From the NCBI RefSeq assembly GCF_033958435.1, contig NC_134158.1:9488337-9552336 (forward strand): 64,000 bases of DNA, in the 5' to 3' direction. Each line of letters opens with the position of its first letter. The stretch's first letter is position 1. Made by a program: the position numbers and the translations under genes. Under the pieces are notes generated by a model. That model saw nothing but the letters and a program-made list of their open reading frames with translations. It ran no database searches and was not told the DNA's origin. Shown here piece after piece: positions 54,641-64,000 of this stretch. This DNA comes from Carettochelys insculpta. Its lineage: Eukaryota; Chordata; Testudines; Carettochelyidae.

Positions 54641-55921
54641 CGAATTCTACAATTTGGTTCCTGACGACTCCTGAATTTGGGGCGTCAAAGTCAGGCCAGA
54701 GCACGCGCCCATCTCCGCCCAGGCTTGGTCCTAACTTCTGAAGCGTGCCTGGAATTTCCCAATGGGGACCCCACAGGGTAGAAGGCAGCAGGAAACAGTC
54801 CCCCAATGACAGCCCCACCAAGCAGAACTTTTCCCGCATTTATTTATTAGGTAACGAGCGCTGGCAGATCAGGCGGTGCGTCCGCCAGCTACCCCGCCAC
54901 CCCCCGGCTGCAGTTTAAGCCCATTGCCTCTTGGCCTCTCCTCGGAGGCCAAAGAGAACCATTTTTTCCCCCTCCCCGTTGTAATGGTAATGGTGACAGG
55001 GACCTCCCGGCACTGCTGGGGCGCAAACAGACACAGAGGGGCAGTCCGAGAGATGGAGACAGAAAGCTGCAGGGAGGAAGACGTAGCCACCCTAAATAGC
55101 TCAATATATTTTAATAGAAGTTTGTATTACTATGCATCTCGCTATCACCTTGTATCTTTTTAATAAGCCACAGACTTTTGCATTACTCTTTCGATTTGTT
55201 ATTTCATGTACTACTTTCTCCTGTCGTATTATCCTTTCTATTGGTGATTTTAGATTCATCAGACGCTTTGTACTGGCTTCCATATTGGACCTAAAACTCT
55301 ATTTTACTCTTGTATGAGCCTGTAAACCTTGTGCTGCCTGCGGGAAAGGGTGTGGCTGAGAGCCAGCTGGAAGCGTGAATGGGGATGTTTAGAGAGTTGC
55401 CCTCTGGAGCCGCCTGCCTGGACAACAAAGACTTGGAGGCTGAAGTACAATGGGAACTGGACGCTACAGCAGTGACCCACCTGGAGAGGAAGATGAAGTC
55501 CCATCTGTAGGTGAGTAGCACAACAAGCTGGGGCAGCAGGAAAGGATCAAACCCATCCGCCATTGACTGGTGCCTCGTGGTGCCTGGGGCCGCGTGGACG
55601 AAAAGCAACAAAAGACGTGTGCGCCGCCACAAGGTTGGGTTTTTCTCGTCTTGTCAACATCGGCACATTGATCCGGATCAACAGAACCTCCACACTCGCC
55701 ACTAATCCACCTGGCCAATGGATTAAAGTGAGCAACCTCTGGTAACTACAAGCAACCCCAAGATGGGGGGGGTGTGTGTGTGTACGTGTGATGGAGTGGG
55801 GGGCTAAGGATGACCCCCCTGGGGCAAAGTATCAGAGAGGTGGCCGTGTTAGTCTGTAGCTTCGAGAACAAGCAGTCCTGTGGCACCTTATAGACTAACA
55901 GATATTCTGGAGCATCAGAGG
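54641..55921. other. No gene; AT-rich island and truncated repeat
   Basis: 54895-55000 is a CR1 minus-strand piece (GCAGTTTAAGCCCATTGCC). 55085-55320 is unusually AT-rich for this window and unclassified. A consensus-like donor TGTAG|GTGAGT is at about 55510 without a supported exon. 55838-55920 is a GTTAGTCTGTAGC-type dispersed repeat that ends exactly at the duplication junction. Confidence 0.4.
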
Positions 55922-57132
55922 TTAGGACAGCCCTTCACAGCCGGGCTGGAGGAGCCTTAATTTAAAACTAACCCCAGACTGTAACTTTGCAATTTACAGA
56001 AAACTTATTTTCTAAGCGAACACGACGTCTTGTGGCCCCTCATAGACTAACACAGCTGCCTCTCTGGTACTTATTTTCTAAGATCATTTTTATTTAGCTT
56101 TTTTTTTTTCCCCACCAAGCCCCTGCTCCCCCCGGGGTCCCAGCTTGGGAAACTAGAGAGATCCCAGTTCCAGCTGTCCCTTTCTCAGAGCCGGTGGGGC
56201 TTTGCGCAGCCCAGACTTACCCCGACACAGTCTCCACTCTGTGGCTCACAAAAGGCCCCTGTTGCCACAGAAGACAAGTGCATGCCTCTGACCCCGAGAA
56301 TAACACCCACCAGGGTTTATTTATCCTCAAATCGGTGACTTCATTAGGCACTGCACACACAGCTGGAGGGAGATCTGGGTGGCCTCCAAGGGCTTTGGAA
56401 GAGATCCCTGCAAGCAGTTTGCCCACTTGGCTGGGAACAGAGGAGCTGTGGTCACCCAACCGCACCCACCTCTGGGGCAGGGCAGCTGCGAACAACCCCC
56501 TGGCCGACCGTTCTGGCTCATTTGTCCAGCCCGGACAGGCAGCTGCCTCTGGATGGGGCAGCGGGGTCCCACGAAGGGAATTGGAAATACAGTGTCCAAA
56601 TACAGGACAGGGGGCTTTAGAGGAGAGGGAAGAACAGGTAAAGAGGCTATTGGGGCTGGAAGTCCGGGTTCATCCCCCAGTGAGGGGAGAGGGTGCCAGG
56701 GGATGTTTCACAAAGGAGCAGAGCTAGCGATTTCGTTATATTTCACATGCACAGCTGCACTGGCTTCAGCGTTGGGGCTCTGGGGCCAGCAGGAGCTGAG
56801 ATGAAAGACCCTTCCCCACCCCTGTATTCCCACCCGCATCCCTGCAGCTCAGCACCACAGTGGGGCCCTGGATCTAGCACTCCTTGCCAGGGCAGAGCAC
56901 CCCCTGCATCGCAGTGCCCCATCATCCGTCACCGAGGTGTCAGGATCAGCCTGGACCATCAGGTGATTCTTTCTCTCCCCTCTAGAATCTGCTGACTTTG
57001 TGAAGGCCCATTGAAACATCCTGCCCCCATCAGAGCCAGCTGAGCGTGGGAAACCTGCCCCAGGCAAGACTCTGGCTCTGACAACATGTGCCTGGTTCCT
57101 GATCTTTGACAGCCCTGGGCATATTTGTTCTT

Positions 57133-57430
57133 ATCAGAGAATCAGAGAACCCCAGGGCTGGACGGGACCTCAGGAGGTCATCGAGTCCAGCCCCCTGCTC
57201 CAAGCAGGACCAACCCCAAGTTAATCACCCGAGCCAGGGCTTGGTCAAGCAGGGACTTCACCACCTCTAGGGATGGAGCTTCCACCACCTCTCTAGGTAA
57301 CACATTCCAGTGCTTCACCACCCTCCTGGGGAAAGAGTTTTACCTAATACCCAACCTCCACCTCCCGCTCTGCAACTTCAGCCCATTGCTCCTTGTTCTG
57401 CCGTCCGTCACCGCTGAGAACAATCTCTCC
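57133..57430 (-). mobile_element. CR1 LINE fragment, copy 2
   Basis: Counterpart of 36965-37262 at offset 20168. Confidence 0.88.
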
Positions 57431-57603
57431 CCAACAGCCTCCCTGGTCAGGCACAGCACCTTTGTCGACCGAGCGCCTGCCCTCCGTCGGCAGAGCTGAT
57501 TGCTCCCCCAGTCCACTTTTATGTGTAGAGGCAGATGTTGCTGAGGTTTCTCTGCCAACAGTGACTTCCGGCGACAGAGGCTGCCTGTATAGACGTAACC
57601 CTA
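57431..57603. mobile_element. MITE ending TAGACGTAACC, copy 2
   Basis: Counterpart of 37263-37435; the terminal TGTGTAGACG reads TGTATAGACG here. Confidence 0.5.
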
Positions 57604-57907
57604 GTGCTGGGCCCCAGGCCAGCAATATTCCTGGTGCCCGGGCATCAAAGTGCCATAGGTCTCACCACCTCTGCCCCAGTGCAGCAGCGCTGCTCTCCTG
57701 AGCGGCTTTGGACCCGTGGGCGCCGGCTTATTTTGGTGTCAAAACGGACGACATATTAGACGTCTGTTCTCGTGACTACGCTGTTGCTCTTGTGTGTCTC
57801 CGTGAGAAAGCTGCTTCATTCTGCACCCGTTTTAGTGGTTCAAATGTCACTCGGGATCATTCCAGGCTCTCCGTGTTCGGTTGGGAAAAGGCCAGTATGT
57901 CGGGTGG

Positions 57908-58159
57908 ATCAACAGGAGAACAAACAGGATCAGGATAAATGAAATGAGCCACGGGGGGGAAAAAACTCAGCAGCCACCCGCTCATTTGGGTCATCAGATT
58001 GAATGCCCTGGCAGCAGGTTTAAAACAAACAACAGGAAGGATTTCTCCACACAGGGCACCGTTAACCTGTGGAACTCCTGGCCAGAGGATGTTGTGAAGG
58101 CCAAGCCGTTATCAGGGTTCAAAAAAGAGCTAGATCAATTCATGGGCTGTGGCCACACC
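57908..58159 (+). mobile_element. CR1 LINE fragment, copy 2
   Basis: Counterpart of 37740-37991. Confidence 0.8.
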
Positions 58160-58575
58160 TGTGATGGGGTTCCAGGGTCCCCCTGCACTGCACCCCGTCC
58201 ACTGGCAGGAGTGACACTCACTCAGCAGGTACAACAGGAGGTTTATTAGGCAACAGAAGCCCAGTTTCTCACAGAAGCGACAGTACAGCAGCCAGAGACA
58301 GTCCTTCCAACCCATCCTGGGGAGAAGACCCCGAGGGGTGCCCCTCTGGGGTGTAGCTTTCCCCCTTCTCGGGGTGGCTGCCTTCCAGCTCCTCTTCCCC
58401 TAGTCTCTAACTGCCACCCCATTCAAAAACCCAGCTCGGCTCCTCCCTGCTCTTTGTTCAGGCAGAGGTGTTACCTGCCAGTTGTAGCCCCAGGGTCATC
58501 CTTAGCCACTGGGAGCTGCTGCTTGCCTCAGACGTCCAGCCTGACTCACACATGCACTCCCCCTACTCCATCACA
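58160..58575 (-). mobile_element. Solo LTR, copy 2
   Basis: Counterpart of 37992-38407 with the same TGTGATGG/CCATCACA ends and the same ACACC flanks, so it was inserted before the duplication. Confidence 0.88.
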
Positions 58576-58727
58576 ACACCCTTGGCCAAAACTTGGAAAT
58601 GGCCATGCCAATGAATATTCAGCACCTCATTCGTACACAGCACTTTGAAAGCGCCGTGTTTCTCTTGAGCATGGCTCAGCTACATGGGGGTCCTCCGAAC
58701 ACGCCCCCCGACCTCGACACTCATGCA

Positions 58728-58813
58728 GCTGACGCAGCGGGTCTTTGCCCACGAAAGCTGATGCTGCAAAATATCTGTTAGTCCGTAAAGTGCCAGAGGG
58801 CTTCCCGTTGTGT
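58728..58813 (+). repeat. Dispersed GTCTTTGCCCACGAAAGC repeat, copy 2
   Basis: Counterpart of 38560-38645. Confidence 0.7.
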
Positions 58814-59105
58814 TTGGCAAGCTGAGCGGTTCCTACCCTTTACTGCAGCCTGCACCCCTCTGGGTCTCAAAATATGTTCTCGCACCCCTTAACAAAAACC
58901 AAAAATGGAGACCAGGGGGGCGTACACTTTTAAATGCATATCAAATATATGCAAAATAGTTCTATGTAATTACTCACCACAAATAATAGCACAGCAGGCA
59001 TACAAAAATACGCAGGTACCACCCAGAGATGTTGCAGCGTTTTTGCTGTGGAAGTCAACTAGCACGGACGTGCTAACAGTTAGAGGCTAAATGAATTCGA
59101 ACAAA

Positions 59106-60151
59106 GCCGCTGCCCTGCCTCCCGCAATGTCTATGATGGGCGGTCCCTGGCCACCACTGGGAATGTTATTGTGGCCTCCATGCACTTCCGGCTGGGGGCC
59201 CTGGGCTTCCTGCACCTTCCCCCGGCTGCCTCAGGGAACGCCGGCCTGTGGGATCAACACCTGGCCCTATGCCAGCTGCAGGACAGCGCAGCTGCCTTTG
59301 GAGGGGACCCAGCTGAAATGATGCTCTTTGACCAGGACGTTGGGTCTGCCTCCGTCGGCTTCCACCTCCTCTCCCCATGGAGCCGGCCTCTCGTTGCCCA
59401 TGGGGTGCTGCTGGGTGGAGCTCCCAATGCCCCAGGGGCTTGGCTTCCACCCAAGGAGTCCCAGGAGAGAGCACGGAAGCTGGGCCAGCTGATGATGGTG
59501 GGCTGCCTGCAGGGGAAGGACCCCAGAGAGTTCCTTAAACACCAGTTCTCCATCTCGGACCACAAGAAGCTGCTGGAGATGCCCTTTGTGCCAACGATCA
59601 ATGGGGTTTCCTACCCGATACACCCACCCGGCTCCTGCAGGCCCCGTACAGCCCGTGCGAAAACATCTCAGTTGGTTTCAATGCCAACGAAGGCTCCTAC
59701 TTGTTACTATTCTTTGCCCGCATCTTCCATCCCAAGAAATGCCAGCGCCAGCGTGTGGAACCAGCTGCTGCGGTTGGGGAAGCTTCTAGTACCGGGGGGC
59801 TGCAGAAGAAACTTTCTGGGCTGTGGCACAGCTGTACAGCCATGAGGGGGAGAAGGAGGGCGAGGCCCGGTACCGATGGGCCATGGAACAAATGCTAGGT
59901 GACTATGTTTTTGTGTGGCCGGTAATAGAGACGGCCAAGTGGGGACAGAGGCTGGCAATTCCGCCTACCCCATCACTTCGCCCACCGCACCAGCAGCTTG
60001 TCGATGCCTGAGTGGACGGGGTGGTCCATGGCTCTGAGCTGCCCTACGTGTTCGGGACCCTGGCGTCTGTGGTGGGAGCCAACTGCACAGAGGCTGAGGC
60101 TGTCCTAAGCCGCAAGGTGATGCAGCACATGGCAGAGTTTGCCCGGACCGG
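59106..60151 (+). pseudogene. Cholinesterase-like pseudogene D
   Basis: Duplicate of pseudogene C that still holds [20 protein letters not shown] and the following ten residues. The nucleophile elbow reads DQDVGSASVG: Asp for Ser, and the leading Gly is also lost. The 5' truncation, the frameshift before the Glu region (ANEGSY), the TGA near 60009 and the surviving donor (exon end 60151) are shared with copy C, so inactivation came before the duplication. Copy-specific changes include Gly to Asp at the elbow. Confidence 0.92.
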
Positions 60152-60512
60152 GTAAGCAAATCCCCACAGGTTCTCCTCGCCCCTCTTAGCCTGGCAGCAG
60201 GAGCTGCTGTAACTCTCTGGCCCGGTGTCTACATGGGCACCCTTGAAACAGATTTTCAGTTTGGCTGAAGCCCCTGACCGAGAGCTGAACTCAGGGCTGC
60301 TGATGGAAGCGGGGGCAGGCAGGGGCCTAAAAGGGACCACGGCTCTGAGTTACCACCTGCCCCGCTGTAGCAGCCACTCTGCCAAAGCCCCAGGGTCCAG
60401 AAGATGGTTTGAAGGAGGGGTGACACGCCACAGTTAATGGTTCCCCAGTTTCACACTGGAGGTCTCTCAGAACTCTTGGGTGAGTGCCGTCTGACCCCAG
60501 TGACTTGGAGAA

Positions 60513-60998
60513 ACATAGAATCATAAAATCCCAGGGCTGGAAGGGACCTCTGGAGGTCATCAAGTCCAGCCCCCTGCCCAAAGCAGGACCAACCCCAACT
60601 AAATCATCCCAGTCAGGGCTTGGTCAAGCTGGGACTTAAACACCTCCAGGGATGGAGATCCCACCACCTGTCTAGGTAACACATTCCAGTGCTTCACCAC
60701 CCTCCTGGGGAAATAGATTTTCCTAATATCCAATCTACACCTCCCCCTCTGTAACTTGAGACCATTGCTCCTTGTTCTGCCCTCTGCCACCACTGAGAAC
60801 AGCCTCTCTCCACCCTCTTTAGAGCCCCCTTTTAGGAAGTTGAAGGCTGCTATCAAATCTCCCCTCACTCTTCTCTTCCACAAACTAAATCAGCCCAAAT
60901 CCCTCAGCTTCTCCTCATAGGTCATGTGCTCCAGCCCCTGAATCATATTTTTATTGCCCTCCGCTGGGCTCTCTCTCAGTCAGAGCCCACACTGCTCT
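60513..60998 (-). mobile_element. CR1 LINE fragment, copy 2
   Basis: Counterpart of 40255-40740 at offset 20258. Confidence 0.9.
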
Positions 60999-61563
60999 GT
61001 AACTGATGTTTGCTCATCCTTCCAAGCTTAATTTTGCTGAAAGAGATTTCACACAGATATCTTGGGTAACAACCCGAACGGGTAATCGCTGCTCCGACGG
61101 GCTACGGTGAGCTGCCTAAGGTGCAGAGCTCTGCATGGATACACATTTTTTATCTGCTTCCCTATCTCCGCCCATACAAGCAATGAGCAGATATCTGCCT
61201 CCAACCCTGCGGGTGCAAAGGAAACGTTCAGGGTTCTTGAGGCAGAGTTTCTGCGTTGTCCATAGCTGCGATACCATTGCAGAGTTTCGGTAGATTCCCT
61301 GGATGTTCTAACTGCATTGCTGACCTCAGCGAGTGCTTAAAATTTAATACACTTAGCAGCTTCTGACCTAACAAACAGTATGAAGGGGTGCGGCTGCCTT
61401 GTAGTCCTCTCGCTGCCTTTGAATGTAGCTCTAAACGTAGCTCAGTTCTCAGCCTAGCGTCCTGCCTATGTTTGAAGCTACTTCTCGGTCTGGCTTTGAA
61501 TGTAGTCCTCTCGCTGTCTTTCAGCGTAGCTCAGTTTTCCGCCTAGCGGCCCACCTATGTTTG

Positions 61564-62440
61564 AATCATAGAATCTGAGGGCTGGAAGGGACCTCAGGAG
61601 GTCATGTAGTCCAGCCCCCTGCTTCAAGCAGGATCAACCCCATCTAAGTCATCCCAGCCAGGACTTTGTCAAGCCAGGGCTTAAAAACCCTGTGGGATGT
61701 AGAATCCATCACCTCTCTGGGCAACGCATTCCAGCGCTTCACCACCCTTCTGGGGAAGTAGTTTTTCATAGTATCCAACCTACACCTCCCCCTCTTCAAC
61801 TTCAGACCACTGCTCCTTGTTCTGCCGTCTCACGCCACTGAGAACAGTTTCTCACCCTCCTCTTTAGAGCTCCCCTTCAGGAAGCTGAAGGCTGCTGTTA
61901 AATCACCCCTCAGTCTTCTCTTCTGTAAACTAAACAAGCCCAAATCCCTCAGCCTCTCCTCATAGGTCTTGTGCTCCAGCCCCTTAATCGTTTCCGTTGC
62001 CCTCCGCTGAACCTGCTCCAGCACATCCACATCCTTTTTATACTGGGGGGTCCAAAACTGGATGCAATATTCCAGATGTGGCCTCACCAGTGCCGAATAG
62101 GAGGGAACAACCACTTCTCCAGATCTGCTTGAAATGCTCATCCTAATGCACCCTGCTATGCCGTTAGCCTTCTTGGCTACAAGGGCACACTGTTTACTCA
62201 GATCCAGCCTTTCATCCACCAGAACCCCTAAGGTCCCTTTCCACCTTCCTGCTGCTGAGCCAGGCAGTCCCCAGCCTATAACAATGCTTGGGATTCTTCC
62301 ATTCCAAGTGCAGGACTCCGCACCTCTCCTTGTTGAACCGCATCAGTTTTCTTTTGGCCCAACCCTCACATTCATCAAGGTCACTCTGGGTCCTATCTCC
62401 ACCCTCCAATGCATCGACCTCACGCCCTGGCCTGGAAGGA
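61564..62440 (-). mobile_element. CR1 LINE, longer fragment, copy 2
   Basis: Counterpart of 41306-42170. The ORF2 frame is interrupted at 61830, where copy 1 is open, because of local changes near 61800. Confidence 0.9.
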
Positions 62441-63765
62441 GCCTGGGCCCTAGTTGGTGACACCAGGAAAGGAAGGAAACGCGTGTTCCCTGTTGAGCTC
62501 CAGTTGCAATGTGTGGCTTTCTTGGGGCTGTATCATTTTCCACTTCAGTTCCCAGAGCAGCGTTAACCGCCCCTGGTCTCCTCATTCTCTCAGCGTGGAA
62601 CTCCCAACCCCTTCACCAACACACACACGCACGCGCTCTTCCTCCAGCTCCCGGGGGAGCTAATCAACCTCACACGCCAGGGCTGTGCCTCCGGGCTGAA
62701 TTGGCTTTAATGCATGAAAGGTGGAGGAATTTCAGAGGGAGAGTCAATGCATGGAGGTCCAGTGCCTTCGTTACCAGGAGCCTCGTTAATGACGTGGTAG
62801 GTGGCACCAGGAACTGGGTGAGCTTGTCTGCCGGGAGGGTTTCCTCAGCCGGGGACTGAACTAGCTCAGCTCTTCGGTCATGGCCCCCCAGGCTACATAA
62901 ATCCAGAGATGGCTCCCGCAGGGCTCACTGAGATGACAGCGATGGAGGCTGAGCTCAGACTGGGCAGAGTTTGAGCTGCTTGCCAATGGGTGGGGAGGCT
63001 GGCAGGGGCTGCACGGGGTAAGGGCGGATGGCTCACCCTGTACAGGCAGTGCTAAGGGCACCCTCCTCCCCGCCTGAGTCATCTCCCCAGTGTGATATTT
63101 AACCAGTAGGGGGGTAATGTGCTGATGGAGGTCCCTTGTTTCTGGCATCGGCAAACCCCAAGGCCCAATACACGAGGGTCTGTTCTGCCCCCTCTAAGAC
63201 CTCCCCGCCTTTGCCCATAATTCCCAGCAGAGACTGGATTCTTCAGCCCCTGTGCTGCAGTTACACAAGGGCCGCGCCTCTCCCCAGAGCCAGCTGCACG
63301 TCAGTCTTCCGTCCACTCCTGTGTCTTCTCTGCCACTAGGGGCCACGTCCCCTCAGCCGCCAGTGTTCCCAGACCCACCCCTCCGCCCCCTCCTGGGAAC
63401 CTGTCTCTCTGAGCTCAGGCCTCCTGCCCAGAAAGGGGTCTCCATGGGATGACCTTGGCGGGGGAACAGAGTTGTCATCCTCCTGACCCCCCAGGGTCCA
63501 AGTGCCGATGGGGCAGAAGCTCTGGCTTCCCCACAGCAGATGGGTTCTGGAGTTCCCAGCGTTCTCCCCGCCCCACCCGCCCCCCCGGGCAGAAGACTGG
63601 GGCATCTCCAGGAGGCCAGAAGATCCCATGGGCATGGGAACGCAAGCTGGGATAAATTGCTTCTGCAGGGAAGCCATCTCCAGACCAGCCCCAGGGGCGA
63701 GGCACTGGCTGGAGCAGGGGGCTGGAGAGATTCAAGGTCTTCCCTCTTGGTCCGCGGATGCTCAC

Positions 63766-63824
63766 CTGGGGCTCTTGGTTTGTCTGAGAGCAGCGAGGCC
63801 GGGGCAGCACAGTACCACTTCGTC
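63766..63824 (-). pseudogene. Duplicated end of exon 3 with intact donor, copy 2
   Basis: Counterpart of 43495-43553 at offset 20271, with the same CCCAG|GTGAGC on the minus strand. Confidence 0.7.
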
Positions 63825-64000
63825 TTCTGTGCCTCTGTGAGTCACACCCCCTCAGCCACCAGCGCTCCTGGATCCACCTCCTGGGAATCCCGCTCCCTGA
63901 GCTCACGCCTCCTGCCCAGAAATGGGAGCTATGTGGGATGACCTTGGAGAGGTAACGAAGTTGACCTCCTCCCTGCCCAGAAGATGCAAGAAAATGAAGA

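Larger units (their letters stand above)
55922..64000 (+). repeat. Segmental duplication, copy 2 (runs off the window)
   Basis: Direct repeat of 35754-43729, 20.2 kb downstream. It keeps 90 bases missing from copy 1 and has about 12 extra bases near 62448. Since copy 1 leads on into gene B, another exon 3 is predicted near window position 64246, outside the view. Confidence 0.95.

Overview
This is a vertebrate nuclear window, most likely from a cryptodiran turtle. The evidence is a very high load of CR1 LINE fragments (about 25) ending in the chelonian-style tails, at least two tRNA-derived SINEs of the tortoise (Cry-like) type, abundant MITEs carrying TTCGAAATAG and GTAGACGTAGCC motifs, and genes split by introns with standard GT/AG splice sites. 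The species is an inference. The high GC content and gene density would fit a microchromosome.

Left part (1-20 kb): two KRAB-C2H2 zinc finger genes on the plus strand. The first (5703-8027) is compact: a KRAB-A exon spliced in frame to a final exon with four intact and several eroded fingers, with no KRAB-B exon visible. The second (13366-19641) has KRAB-A, KRAB-B and a large finger exon with eleven fingers; it carries an apparent one-base loss inside KRAB-A and another in a G run after finger 11 that puts two more fingers out of frame. A CpG-rich block, two minisatellites and several nested transposons lie between them.

Middle (20-30 kb): mostly repeats, with one convincing but unrecognised terminal coding exon with poly(A) signal (26652-27082), followed by an array of about twelve CTCF-like motifs (27.3-27.85 kb).

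Right part (30-64 kb): a cholinesterase-like locus. Two minus-strand genes, A (30224-32898) and B (43975-47136), have the exon layout known for vertebrate butyrylcholinesterase (one giant exon of about 1.5 kb, then a 167-bp exon). Both keep all six conserved disulfide cysteines and the catalytic Glu and His, but the nucleophilic serine of GESAG is Cys in A and Asp in B. Two plus-strand, 5'-truncated, frameshifted pseudogenes (38940 and 59106) carry the same Ser-to-Asp change, and a further small fragment lies at 34.6 kb. The pseudogenes sit in two direct copies of an 8-kb-plus segment 20.2 kb apart (35754 and 55922); the second copy runs off the window end, so a second gene B is predicted just beyond it.

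Two solo LTRs, one of them in both segment copies, several MITEs with target duplications and a three-level nested insertion allow relative dating of events. Distances and identities were judged by eye; no alignment or database search was run.
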